Shown here: piece by piece, positions 36,440-47,214 of the stretch | Numbering within the stretch: position 1 is the stretch's first letter | How the letters are laid out: each line of letters begins with the position of its first letter | Assembly (NCBI GenBank): GCA_948567375.1 | Contig: OX419759.1 | Location: 27,691,493-27,755,492, forward strand | DNA: 64,000 bases | Source of the DNA: Lunularia cruciata | Taxonomy: Eukaryota > Streptophyta > Marchantiopsida > Lunulariales > Lunulariaceae | Direction: 5' to 3' | The notes under the pieces: model-generated | The model's database searches: none | The model's input: only the letters and a program-made list of their open reading frames with translations | What the model was told of the DNA's origin: nothing | Position numbers and translations under genes: made by a program

Positions 36440-37200
36440 ACTATCCTTTATTTTTAGCCAATGACACGTGTACATTGAGAGTTGACCCAGCCCCAATGTT
36501 TTGGTTGGCTGCCATACTTTGTGAGAGTAGGGATGATGTGGTTCCTACTACCAAAGCAAAGGTGATTGATAGTGGAGCTGACTTGGTTTAGTAGCATGGG
36601 ATCTGCTCAACGACCAATGGTTTATGGCAAGCAACAATGGCTAGACTGGAGGAGTTACCAACTAGACCAGCCTTTGAGCGAGCACGGTTTACACTTGGGG
36701 TTGTCTTATTGGATAACCAGAGGAGGATTTTTTGTTTGGTTGGACCATCAAGGAAGGTCTATACACCCTAGTCTTACTTGACTCTAGTACACAACCCCTT
36801 ATGTTGGGGAAGGCTGCAATTGTCGGCCTGGAGTTATGAAAGACCGATGTGGAGAGGTGTCCATTCCAGATCTAGACATCTTTAGGTGATGGTTCTACAC
36901 AGTACATCACATGTAGAGAGCTTATTTTTTAGATTCAGCCTAGTCGTCCCACTGATAACTCTATGGTGAGAGCTCAGGCCATTGCAACCATAGTTGAATC
37001 ATATGATGTGTTAGTTGGAGGAGTAATGTTATACCCCATAGGTTTCAAAATGACTATTGGGAGGAGATAGTCTCCTATAGACCAGATTGGCAGTTTTGTG
37101 AGGGATGAGTATGTCACCTACCAATATGCTTCAATAGTGACAGTCTTGGCTCACTATAGTTTGAGCTTCAGTTTCAACTTTCAGTGGTTCTATTACTTGG
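36440..37200 (+). pseudogene. Element 4 aspartic protease and following linker
   Basis: The codons for VIDSGAD at about 36562-36582 carry the DSGA signature of retroviral-type aspartic proteases. Downstream, a readable stretch ESYDVLVGGVMLYPIGFKM near 37.0 kb appears to be a linker module between protease and the methyltransferase; I cannot assign it to a named domain. Stops and shifts interrupt both. Confidence 0.65.
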
Positions 37201-37439
37201 CTTGGTGACTTATTGGAAAGGAATGCCCATGCAAAGGATACTCCAATACCAAAGGAGATCACTCCGATTTGGAGTGCAAATGAGATTTTTCCATCCACCT
37301 TGGATGTTCCATTGTGGAGTTTAGAGGAGGCATTGCAGCAGCATGTAGATCAATTGGTGCAATAGGCTTGGAGTGGAGCCTTTGTACCACCATGAGCCTT
37401 GAGAGCCAATTTCCTTGACATCTTTGGATACCACACTCA

Positions 37440-38340
37440 TTGCTTGGCAGTATCCAGTAAAGGGAGTATGTCTATTGGAGTTGTTTGGTGGGATTAGCAT
37501 TGGGCTAGCTATGGTACTATAGGCGGGTATACGAGTATAGGTACTTGCATGTGGAGAGAGATGAGACTACTAGGTGAGTCTCTCCTCATCATGTGGCACA
37601 CTTGGCTATCAATATCCTAAGTTATTACCAAGGTCAAGAGTCAAGGGTTACCAAAAGGTCCTACCAATAGAGATTTCCTAGCTAGGGGCGCATGATGTAG
37701 AGAGACATGGGCTTATTCATTTGGTGATATTTAGATGGCCATGTTAGGGACATACATGTGGTGGCCAAGGTTTGGGTCTTCAAGATCCCCGTTCTAGTGT
37801 GTTTTGGGAGATGTTACAGATACTACAACATCTCTAGGTTCATCAATGCGTTTCTATAGCTTACATTTTGGAGAACATCCCTTTGTTGGGTGATTCTTGC
37901 ACTCAAGTGGTGGTGAGTACACATCAGGTTCATTCTTAGATAGGACCTGCTATTTTGTTAGATGCAGCCATAGTGGGGTCACGGGCTCATCATCTTTGTC
38001 TTTGGTGGACAAACCTCTTACCTAAAGAGGTTCTACAACACACTTCTAATGGGATTAAGCGACTAGACCACATCATTGTTGATGACATCTTGGATGTTGG
38101 ACGTTAGTCTCAGACGGTGGTAGTGGTTGATAGGTCACCTATGGCAATGGTGAACCTAGTTGGACAGCCTAGAGCCACTTTTCCCACACTTATGAGTTTC
38201 CCAAGCTCTCATGCTTTTCAAGAGAGAGGTCATGGATTGGTTTGGGACTCATAGTTATAGTAGTTGGTGGAGCCCAATGCCAATGAGAGAGAGTGGGTGA
38301 TAGGTTTTTGCATTGGTATTACCGCTATTCTAGTAGTGTA
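37440..38340 (+). pseudogene. Decayed cytosine-5 DNA methyltransferase domain in element 4
   Basis: Motifs of C5 methyltransferases appear in canonical order. Motif I (S-adenosylmethionine binding) CLLELFGGISIGL is at 37469-37507. A motif II-like LHVERDE follows in the +1 frame near 37.55 kb. Motif IV is WPC then a stop then GH at 37736-37753, where the stop replaces the expected glutamine of PCQ. GLGLQDPRSSVFWEML follows near 37.78 kb, motif VI ENIP is at 37871-37882, and the RPRxxWxN-like LCLWWTNLLP is near 38.0 kb. A C-terminal ANEREWVIGF is near 38.29 kb. Motifs I, IV, VI, VIII and the C-terminus share one frame. An intact version would transfer methyl groups to cytosine in DNA. The order is not permuted as in plant DRM enzymes; it is closer to the DNMT3-type layout. 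Confidence 0.85.
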
Positions 38341-38989
38341 AAAGGCATTCATGCATCAAGTGTTAGGTCAGGCTATGGACTTGAATTATTTGACCTAGAT
38401 TGTGAGCTTTGGCTTGGTAGAGCAGCATAGGATGTGCTTGATAGGCATCACCACTTGAACACTTGTGAGTCCTATGCTTATCAAGACAATTTAGGTACAT
38501 GCTAGGAGCAACGGACCGTATGGGCATGGTATTCTTGGGACACAACTAGTGGCAACTAGGGAGAGTGGTCTACTTGGAGTCCATCTAGATGAGCGTGGGT
38601 TACTTGGATTACACCCTTGGTCTACTTAGGATGCAGCTAGAGGACGTATGGAGCTTGCAGCAAGAGTAGAGGGAGTTTTTCACACTAAGGTTGGGACCTC
38701 TAATGCTTGAGTGCATGCACTACTATTTCCAACAGCCTAGTGTAGCAGCCAATCAGTATGTTTTCCACTCTTATGATAGTTATAGAGGATACTTGGGAGT
38801 CAAATCTTGGACCTAAGCTTATAGAAAAGGAAAGACAGAGAGTTTGGAGGTTCTTGAGGAGCTACATGAGTTGTTTTGCCTTTAATATGAAGGATTTAGG
38901 TGCTCTGAAAGGACCTGGTATATAGATTGTGCTAACTAGCAATACATCAATTTTTTGATGCTCCTATCAATATAGTGACATGGAGAGAG

Positions 38990-40240
38990 CATTGATTCAA
39001 AGCCAGAGTAGTGACCTTTTTGAGATTGGTTTGGTGTAGATTTTACATGGAGAGTATGCATTAACTACAATGATGCTTTCCAAGAAGGATATGCATGGCA
39101 ACTACACAATTAGGCGGATGTGTGGAGATTATTGTCCTATCAACCAACATACTAGGGCTAATCAATATGCCATGCCTACACCAAAGGAGATCTTTGATAT
39201 GATTGGGCATGCAAAGGTCTTTAGTACTTTGGATCTTTGAGCAGGATATCATCAATTGCCAATCAGAGAGGAAGATAAGTCCAAGATAGCATTTTAGACT
39301 ATTGATCCTCACGGCAAGGATGTGTTATGTCAATGGAGATTCTTACCATTTTGATTAAAGAACGCTCTTGTTGAGTTCTAGAGGGTCATGGATAGGATCC
39401 CAGCTAGATTGGATTTTGCTCGGTGTTATATTGATGACATTTTGGTCTATAACACTACTATGGAGGAGCATGAGAGACATGTGTTGGAGGTGTTTGAGAG
39501 GTTTAGATCTCATGGACTCAAATTACATCCTAGGAAGTGTATATTCTTTCATGAGTAGATTGAGTTTTTGGTTCACACTATCTACCCCAGAGGACTTGGT
39601 GTTCAATAGACCAAGGTGGAGGCTATTATGCATATTCCTTAGCCTACAGATGTGAGCAGAGTGTGAGCATTCCTTGGGTTGGCAAACTTCTACTGCCACT
39701 ATGTTAGAGGATTTAGTGTCATTGCCAAGGCCTTGACAAAGTTGACCAATCTTACACAAGAGTGGTGTTGGGGAGATGAGCAAGAGAGAGCTTTTATAGA
39801 GCTCAAAGAAAGGTTGATATCTACTCCTATTTGAGGAGACCGATTAGAGGATGACCATTTCAAGTTCACACTGATTTGAGTATGTGGGGCTTAGAGCAGT
39901 GCCAACCCAGCATGATGAGGAGGAGAAGGAGTTTGTGGTGGCATATGCTAGTTGCTCCAACAATTCAGCAAAGGCAAAGTATAGTTCATATAAGGGAGAA
40001 TGCTTGGCAATAGTTTAGGTAGTAGCACATTTCTGATGTTACCTTTTTGGTAACCTCTTTACTCTCATCACTAATTATCAGCCGTTGAAGTGGTTGATGG
40101 AGTCCAACAAGCTTTCAAGGAAGCTTGCATAATGGGCTCTTATTTTAGAGGAGTATGATTTCATGATTATTCACAGACCTGGAGTGGTGAACCGTGATGC
40201 AGATAAGTTGAGTAGAAACCCATGTCCCAGCCAGCAAGAT
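38990..40240 (+). pseudogene. Element 4 reverse transcriptase and RNase H
   Basis: Reverse transcriptase opens with HGEYALTTMMLSKKD near 39.05 kb, then MCGDYCPINQHTRANQYAMP, KVFSTLDL and the catalytic YIDD at 39427-39438. RNase H follows with LITNYQPLKWLMESNKLS near 40.09 kb and ends HRPGVVNRDADKLSRNPC near 40.2 kb. The frame is nearly continuous and broken mainly by stops where arginine, glutamine or tryptophan is expected. It resembles Ty3/gypsy RT but differs clearly from elements 1-3. Confidence 0.9.
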
Positions 40241-40439
40241 CATACTGGAGCATGTTGGCATGGGGAGACAGATGAGGAGATGGTGCCAAATTGGCATGTA
40301 TCTGCCTTTCTTTGTATATCTTTTGAGGCTTTGGTGGTATCTCTCTCAACATATACAAGAGGAGTTATTGAGCTCACATATCCAAAGAGGGGAGATAGTG
40401 GTACAGTTCAATGAGATATTCATGATGATGTCTCAATGA

Positions 40440-41470
40440 TGGACTATCTTCACACTAGTGTTGTGAGTGGCACAATTAGGGCCAAGGAGAGAGATTATGT
40501 TCTTCAACAAGCCAAGCGGTTCAGATTGAAGGGCAGACACCTTCTTTGTGTATGGGAGGATGGTAGAGTGTGAGTGGTACCACTTCCATCTCAAAGACCA
40601 CAGTTGGTCCGTCATGCTCATGAGGAGCTAGGACATTTTGGAGTAAAGCATACATATAGCTTACTCTAAAGTCATTATTGGCGGCACGATATGCAGATCA
40701 ATGTATAGTAGTCTGTTGTGGGATGTGTGGTTTGTGACCAAGTTAGAGCATCATTCAGTGCTCCTACTCCACAATTACCTATCATGGGATCGGGTTACTA
40801 TTGGAGTTTGGACTTTATTGGACCTTTACCGTTGACTATGAGATATCATTGGTACATTTTGGTGATAGTGGAGCACTTCTCTTAGTGGATTAAGTTGGTA
40901 GCACTTCCTAACAAGTCCAATGAAGGAACAACTTACTTGTTCTTGGATTGGTTTCTCAGTCATTTTGGTGCACCAATCGAGGTTTTGACTGATTAGAGTA
41001 CAAAGTTCTTGGAGGAGTTTCAGGTCTTGTGTGACAAGGCTTTGATTGATCATCATATTACTTCCCAAGATCACCTTGAGGTAGATGGCTTAGCAAAGAG
41101 AGTGGTTTAGACAATGAAGAGAGGATTGCTGAAGTATGGTTTGCAGAGAGACCACTTGGGAGATTGGGATCTCAAGTTACCTTGGTTGGCCACGGGCTAT
41201 CAGTTCAGCCGGCAAGCCTTCTTAGCATCCTTCTCTCCTTACTTTCTACTCTATGGACAAGATCCAAACTTACCTACAGCCATTTGTTGAGATGCTATTG
41301 TGGTGTTGGACTTAGATGATCCAAATGTATGGATGAGTGCATGTTCTCAACGTGCAGAGATCTTTTGGAGAGTGATGCCAATGGTCTTTGCAAACTTAGA
41401 AATTGCTTAGCATAGGGATACCTTATGTTATGCTACTGTTTAAAGAGGAGGTTATAAACCTTCATTCCGT
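40440..41470 (+). pseudogene. Element 4 integrase
   Basis: The zinc-binding part includes HEELGHFGVKHTY near 40.63 kb and CVVCDQVR near 40.73 kb. The catalytic core has the first aspartate in SLDFIGPLP (40811-40813) and the second in VLTD (40991-40993). The expected glutamate in the DGLAxRVV motif is lysine (AAG, 41096-41098), so this copy could not integrate. The C-terminal part YKPSFR-like near 41.45 kb leads into the PHD-bearing extension. Confidence 0.85.
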
Positions 41471-41539
41471 TGATTTCATCCATGTGACTGTATATCTATA
41501 GCAAATAGCAATGACACTTGATGTTTCTACATGCTGCAC

Positions 41540-41840
41540 TATCTTGAGAGTACGTGAGGTTTTGCCATTTGGAGTCCTTGTGTAGGAAGGACATGATGGT
41601 GTTGTTTGGAAGGATCATGTGCACAATTGTGCACCATGCCACCTCCCAAACATTGATGGTACTATGGACCCAAGCTTGGCATTTGTACGTGTAGGCTTGT
41701 GGTGTATGTTATGCGGCTCTTCTTGTGGAGCTGCTACTATGTTAGTGTGTGATAGTTGTTTTAGAGGATGGCATATGGCATGTATGACTCCTCCTCTCAC
41801 AATGGTTCCAAGGACAATGATTATGTCCTAGATATACTTG
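41540..41840 (+). pseudogene. PHD finger at the C-terminus of element 4 integrase
   Basis: After a linker ILRVREVLPFGVLV and NCAPCHLPNIDG comes a PHD-type zinc finger: CMLC (from 41703), MLVCDSC, GWHMAC ending at 41783, then TPPLTMVP. The cysteine/histidine spacing is C-x2-C...C-x2-C-x4-H-x2-C. A shift to the next frame then gives LCPRY where the closing CPxC pair is expected, the last cysteine being tyrosine and the preceding tryptophan a stop. PHD fingers usually read histone H3 tails. It occupies the place a chromodomain has in elements 1 and 2. Confidence 0.85.
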
Positions 41841-41995
41841 ACCTATAGCTAGTTCATCCTTTATATGGTATAGATTGCAGACATGCAACTAATGATGGGC
41901 TCAATAGCACTTGGCCTCCTGATCCTTTGCCCACCATAGGGTATACCATTTATTTGGAGTAGATGGCCATTTGGAGTTAGAGGGACCTAACCGCT

Positions 41996-42010
41996 AGTTG
42001 GAGGGGCAAT
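41996..42010 (+). other. Element 4 polypurine tract
   Basis: GTTGGAGGGGCAAT lies directly before TGTGGCAC, the start of the full LTR; a short purine-rich primer site is expected here. Confidence 0.55.
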
Positions 42011-42566
42011 TGTGGCACTTTAGAGTCCATGTATGACTTATGTATGAGTTGTGCTTCTATAGTGTGTGATGTTGATAGTGATATATGTTGTGTAACCATG
42101 TATATATACACGATAGCTATCATGCTATTTGCAGCATCGCATCTAGATTGCTCATACACTAGAGTAACAATGATAGTAGTTAAAGGTATTTTGGCAATTA
42201 CTCATAGACTACTTTCCGACAGTCAAATTTTGTGTTTTGGGTATTGACTACATGGTGAGGCCCCACCGTCACTTGCACCATTTGCATTGTCGAGTGTGCC
42301 ATCAATGGGACGTTGGTGTGAGATCTAGGTCAAAATCAAGAGTATACCTTGGGAGTGCAACTCCAAAGAGCTCACTTCTCTGTTGTTGAGCCTTTGAGTT
42401 CCTAGCTAGAGTGGATAGAATGCCGGTAAGCATCACCTGGATTTTCTTAGCTAGAAGGGGTGTGACTTGACTGCAATCAGTGTCCAATTATTCACAGATT
42501 ATTGAATGACAAATCAAGTACTAATTTTCTTGAGTGTGATTTGAGTTGTGCAAACAAATTTATTAT
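42011..42566 (+). repeat. Element 4 full LTR
   Basis: A 556-base LTR starting TGTGGCACTTTAGAGTCC and ending ...AATTTATTAT, equivalent to ...GATTACA at 33538 after small changes. It is followed with no spacer by a second LTR start, TGTTGCACTTTAGAG. Confidence 0.85.
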
Positions 42567-42668
42567 TGTTGCACTTTAGAGTCCATGTATGATTTATGTG
42601 TGAGTTGTGCTTCTATAGTGTGTGATGTTGACAGCGATGTATGTTGTGTAGCAATGTATATACGCACA
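42567..42668 (+). repeat. Element 4 right partial LTR (5' part only)
   Basis: About 100 bases match the first 100 bases of the full LTR (42011 onward) up to GTATATACGCAC, then the sequence passes into the leader of element 3. It forms an LTR-LTR junction lacking about one base, as in two-LTR circles. Confidence 0.85.
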
Positions 42669-42700
42669 ACATGATCCACTCTCTTGGATTGAAACACCTG

Positions 42701-42711
42701 CTCTGATACCA
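42701..42711 (-). other. Element 3 primer binding site
   Basis: TGGTATCAGAG on the minus strand next to the 5' LTR end (...GTTTACA plus one base), complementary to initiator tRNA-Met. Confidence 0.9.
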
Positions 42712-42712
42712 T

Positions 42713-43419
42713 TGTAAACTTTTGAGGATAAGAGACCTTAAGAGAAACATAGAAAAAGAAACACAAGCTTCACACTCAATCCTACAATGCTCCAAAGGAG
42801 CACCTTGATTGTATTATATAGCAAAGGGGACTCCCCTAAAGGAAGCTCCACCCTTGGATCAGATACATGGATTGGTGACATGTCAGCTAACTCTACCCTT
42901 AGATTAGTTGTATGCATGGATGACATGTAGGTTTTGATCCTATCTGGTTGGTCAAACCATCTTTGATCTACAAGAAATCTATAGGGAATCTTCTTATAGG
43001 AATCTCTAAATTGCATGGGTGAGGTACCAATAGAAAGCTCTCAAAATTGGTGTAAGGAAGGAAAGTGGTGCCTAAATCATCTATTTACGCCTCCAAAATG
43101 GACTCTCAAGTTTTCAAGCTATCCTTTGCTCCTGCCCTACTAGTAGAAGTACTCTCTCTATGATACCTCTATCTGATCTATTTAGTCCATTATCTATAAC
43201 ATCCTCCCAGATGTTACCAATTCAATTTTCACCTCTAGATCATATGTCTAGCTATTGTATTACATTTTCAGGTTGTTTTTTACTCTTGATCTATTAGTAG
43301 AAGTGCTCTCTCTATTACACCTCTTCCTGATCAACCTAGCCCATCATATCTAGCGTCCTTCTAGATGTTACCAAGTCAATTTTCAATTCTAGATAATATA
43401 TCTAGCTATTGGTATTACA
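42713..43419 (-). repeat. Element 3 5' LTR
   Basis: A 707-base LTR, TGTAATACC...TTTACA on the minus strand, matching 26589-27354 and the solo LTR at 53435-54172. A TATATAATA promoter-like box lies near 42.81 kb, and the internal direct duplication is present. Confidence 0.9.
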
Positions 43420-46076
43420 CAAATCTCTCTTTGTTTCCTTTGGTCACTCACCTTCCTTGTCAACTGAATGTGTTACACTTCCTCAAAAATCAAAAGTCAC
43501 TTGGGTCTTTGCTTAAAGCTCAAGGTAAAGTTCGCAAAATAATTTTCATTTTTAAGACTTCATTCACCACTTTTATAGAAAGAAAGAGTCATTCCAAAGG
43601 TAATTCTTCACCTTTCATGTAGCAACCACCCCCTTATGGTGATAAAAACTCCCTTCACACAATAATCACTCCTCCATATAGCAATAATACCTTCTCATAC
43701 AATGATATCCTAGAACTTTCACAACTTAGAGAAAATTCATAACTCTTGACCCAAATATGAGAATTTCAAGTCTAACTCATCTAAAGTCTTCTATCTCTTT
43801 AGACACCAAGTGATATATTTTAAGATTTAAGGCAAATAATATCAATATTTTTTAAAGCATCAATTGCAATAATTCTCCATTTAATTTCTATTCTTCTTTA
43901 GCCTCTTTTGTTTCCATTTGCCTTCAACCTGAAGTTACACTCCCTATCACCAACTAACTATTAAAGAAAACCTAAACAACTACTTGTACCACTAGCAATA
44001 CCAGAGCAACACTCAAAAAAACTCAAACTACTACACAATGCCACAAGCAATAATACCTAAATGACATCCATGCCAAATTTAACATCACAACTCAAAGATA
44101 AATGACAATAAGCTCCAAATGACTTTTTCAATACTTCAATGAAACCCATGCCAAATATAACATCCAAAAAATAAGATATTACTCCCAGTAACTTTTTTCA
44201 ATGAATGGTCATTTTTTATTAGGAGTTCAAAACCTTGCAAGGCGGTAAATGCAAGACATATGCCATAACTATTGATCTTGTTTCTTTTATATTGTGGCTT
44301 TCTACAAGAGAGATATGTGGTATGTTTTCATCCATGTCTTCCTTGGAAATTCCCTTTTCTTCTTCCCATATGTTGGCTCTATTAATCAAAAAATGATGCA
44401 AAATGATGCAAACATTGATCCAACGAGAAAGATTGATTTTTGTACTTGTTGCTTTTCATTAAATCCTTAAGTTTCATAAGGAATGCCATGTGCCTTTAAA
44501 ATTCCGACATAGAGCTCATTGACAACACAAGTCTTGGTCACACATTTATTGAAATCTATTTTATCTTGAGTTGGTTACACTTTAAATGAGTGCACCAAAT
44601 TGCTCATGGGAACATAGCACAAATTGCCCAATAGATACTTGTGGTGTTCAAATTAATCATTTACTCCTCATTGATTTAAATCCCTCAAGAGGAGTGACTT
44701 CTTAAGACATGTCACGTCATAGCAAGAGCTTGTAATCTCTACAAAATGCAAGGAGAGAAATCAATAAATATTAAAAAAATGCAAAGTACAAGGATAGGAC
44801 CATATTTGCACATAAAAAAACTCCACAATGAGAGGCAAGGCACCTGAATATGGATCTCAAGTACCACATAAAGAACAACATATTGACCATAAAGGAACTT
44901 GTGAAATTGCACAACCACACTAAATTAAAAATAGAAGTGAAAAAAGCACCAACTCACACGTGATAATGGTATCTTATCACTTGTGAAATGAACTTTTTGT
45001 CTCATGTCATCACAAATCACTTGTCCATTGATGGAATGAGAGCCATCACTTGTCCATTGATGGAGTGAGAGCACTTTGTGTTGAAATATGTTTCTCCATC
45101 AATTTTTGGTCTTTGTGCAAGGGGGAAGAGTGTCATGGCTACAAATCCAACACACCCATTAAATTCATCCATGTTTGTATCAAATTCCCAAAACTCATCT
45201 TCATTGTAACTATCAAGCTCACCTTGCTACTCTGCCAACTTATACACTTTTTTTTATTTCATTTGTCAACTCCATTTGGGTTCAAATGGCTGGTGTGCCT
45301 CCCCATCTATCCCTCCTCATGCACTAGATATATGGCTCTATGTCTCTATGTGTCTTTCATTATGCACCCATGTAGTTTCTTTCACTAAATTGAACTTCCA
45401 ATTTTCTCTCCGATAGATTTGCACAAAATTACCACCCCAAATTTTTCTAATTGCAGCCGTTTCAATGGCAAGCACATTCCTTTTCAAATGTTCACATTTT
45501 CCCTCATTAAACTAAACTCGACAGTTTCACTCACTAAACTCATTTCAACTCGCAGTTATTCATAGAGTATTCCTATCTTAAGCAGAGTCACATTAATGCA
45601 CCTGTCATATAATTAACTAATTAAAAAATTCAAGGGATTAATATTTACTTTTATATTTATCAATAATTATATTAATATTTTTGAGACTTTTGCCAGCGGG
45701 TGCAAACATCACGCTTGTATTTCAAGTGTCATCAGGAACAAGGGGAGCTAGTTTGGGGGATAAAGAAAGAGAAGTCATAGTTCTTATTCGGCTTACTCTT
45801 GAGGATTATGATGCAGGATTAGATTAGACCATGCAAGACCCCAATCTTAACGCGATCTTGTAACTTTTGCATTTCGCAATTAATTTTACCAGTTATTGCT
45901 GCTTTACAAACATTAGAATATAGTCTGAAATGTCAGGAGCTTTTCTGTCAATTATCAATTATTCGTCGGGTATAGCCAGCCAACTTCGACCTTTTTTCAT
46001 AAGGTTTCGTGGTTGGTATGGATGGAAGTAAGCCTCCCTCATCCGTAATAGAAATAAAAGTGGTAGAAAAGAAAAG

Positions 46077-46175
46077 GTCTTCTTAATATTGAAGAATTAA
46101 TATTAAAATATAATTTCTTCTTAATAGTGAATATTAATATCTTCTTATAAGAAAAATTCTTCTTAATATTGAAGA
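46077..46175 (+). repeat. TTCTTCTTAATATTGAAGA direct repeats
   Basis: Two near-identical copies of TCTTCTTAATATTGAAGA (46079 and 46159) and a variant between them (TTCTTCTTAATAGTGAATATT), all AT-rich and partly self-complementary. Confidence 0.7.
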
Positions 46176-47198
46176 TCATGAACTTTATTTTAGATTAAGA
46201 GCTTGTCTTACCATTTAACGAAATTCGAACTCAAATAAGAGGTGAAACTTTGTCCTTACGAGAGGAAAAGAAGTGTATATGTCTAGAGTGTGATTGGGAA
46301 AAGAATACTTTGGGGAGTGATGGTTTGTAACCAGATTAAAGGGAATGTCCTTGGTGGTCATTTTTAGGGCATTCTTTATAGGGCACCTTGACACCATAAT
46401 GTAATAGGATAAAGTAAGCCAAACACAAAAGAACCCTGGATGATGAATTACATGCTGATTGGACTTTGATATCATATTTAAACACATAAAGAAAGAAGAG
46501 TAAAGGACCATCCTTGATTATGGAGTTTGGCTGGAGAAGTCTTTGCTTGGGCTCAAGTAACAATAGTTTTATGTAAAATTCCTTTTCCCATGAGATTTTA
46601 TCATCCCTCTTAAAAAATCAAAGAACTAATATTCTTTAAGTGTTAAAAAAGGTAGAGAAACTTGCCCTTTTTTGGAATACTAATAGTGCAATTAATCTCC
46701 AAGTAGAGTAAGATCAAAGGTGTTATCATGGAGTGAGTGACTATTAGGTGAATTTTCAACTCTACCTCTTTGAGTTGAAACTTTTGTAAGAGATACAAGA
46801 GGATGAAGTAGAAAGAATGACTAAGGAGTATATAAATTTTTCTAACTTTTCTTTTCCCAAAATAATCTTTGCATCATAATTTTAGCTTTTGAACTCATAT
46901 ATCTTACAATAACATTTGATGTATTTAATAACATTCCTTGATCCAAGTGATGGGATTCATCCAATTGGGTGGTCCTTCTATTCGGTACTTATGTTCATCA
47001 ATGAGGTTAAACCATTTCTATTCTACCATGAGCAATAAATATAAATAGAGATAATTCTAGCTTTTAGCACTTGAGTGGTATTTATTATCATTTTATGTCA
47101 AATTAGCATGAAAGGGTTTGATTATCTAAAATTTTGGTGAAAAAAGATATCATGAGTTTTGCAATTTGCATTAAGCTTTGGTAGTGTATATGATTTTG

Positions 47199-47214
47199 TA
47201 TATATATATATATA
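47199..47214. repeat. (TA)n microsatellite
   Basis: About eight TA units in AT-rich sequence. Confidence 0.9.

Larger units (their letters stand above)
33121..42668 (+). mobile_element. Element 4: Ty3/gypsy with DNA methyltransferase and PHD finger
   Basis: A 9.5-kb plus-strand LTR retrotransposon inserted in the leader of element 3. Order: partial LTR, leader, gag with two zinc knuckles, protease, cytosine-5 methyltransferase, reverse transcriptase (YIDD), RNase H, integrase, PHD finger, full LTR, partial LTR. The two partial LTRs are complementary parts of one LTR in circularly permuted order. Retrotransposons carrying cytosine methyltransferases have, to my memory, been reported in charophyte algae and dinoflagellates; the PHD finger is a second chromatin module. 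All open frames are broken by stops and some shifts, so the copy is dead. Confidence 0.88.
26589..43419 (-). mobile_element. Element 3: Ty3/gypsy, minus strand, split by element 4
   Basis: LTRs at 26589-27354 and 42713-43419 flank a minus-strand gag-pol at 27.4-32.8 kb. The duplication CAAAT is perfect at both outer ends (26584-26588 and 43420-43424), proving that both LTRs belong to one insertion although 9.5 kb of plus-strand element 4 (33121-42668) now lies inside, about 45 bases after the primer site. A further putative solo LTR sits between RNase H and integrase (28529-29201). All coding parts are broken. No chromodomain was recognised. Confidence 0.92.

Noticed and set aside
37440-38340. 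Reading the methyltransferase as a plant DRM enzyme
   Set aside because: DRM enzymes have motifs VI-X before I-V; here motif I comes first, so the layout is not DRM-type.
33121-42668. Ordinary nested insertion of element 4 into an LTR of another copy
   Set aside because: That would leave the 5' part of the outer LTR on the left and the 3' part on the right; the observed order is the reverse.
45050-45388. A 112-codon plus-strand frame in the AT-rich region
   Set aside because: Cysteine/phenylalanine-rich without motif; consistent with chance in AT-rich DNA.
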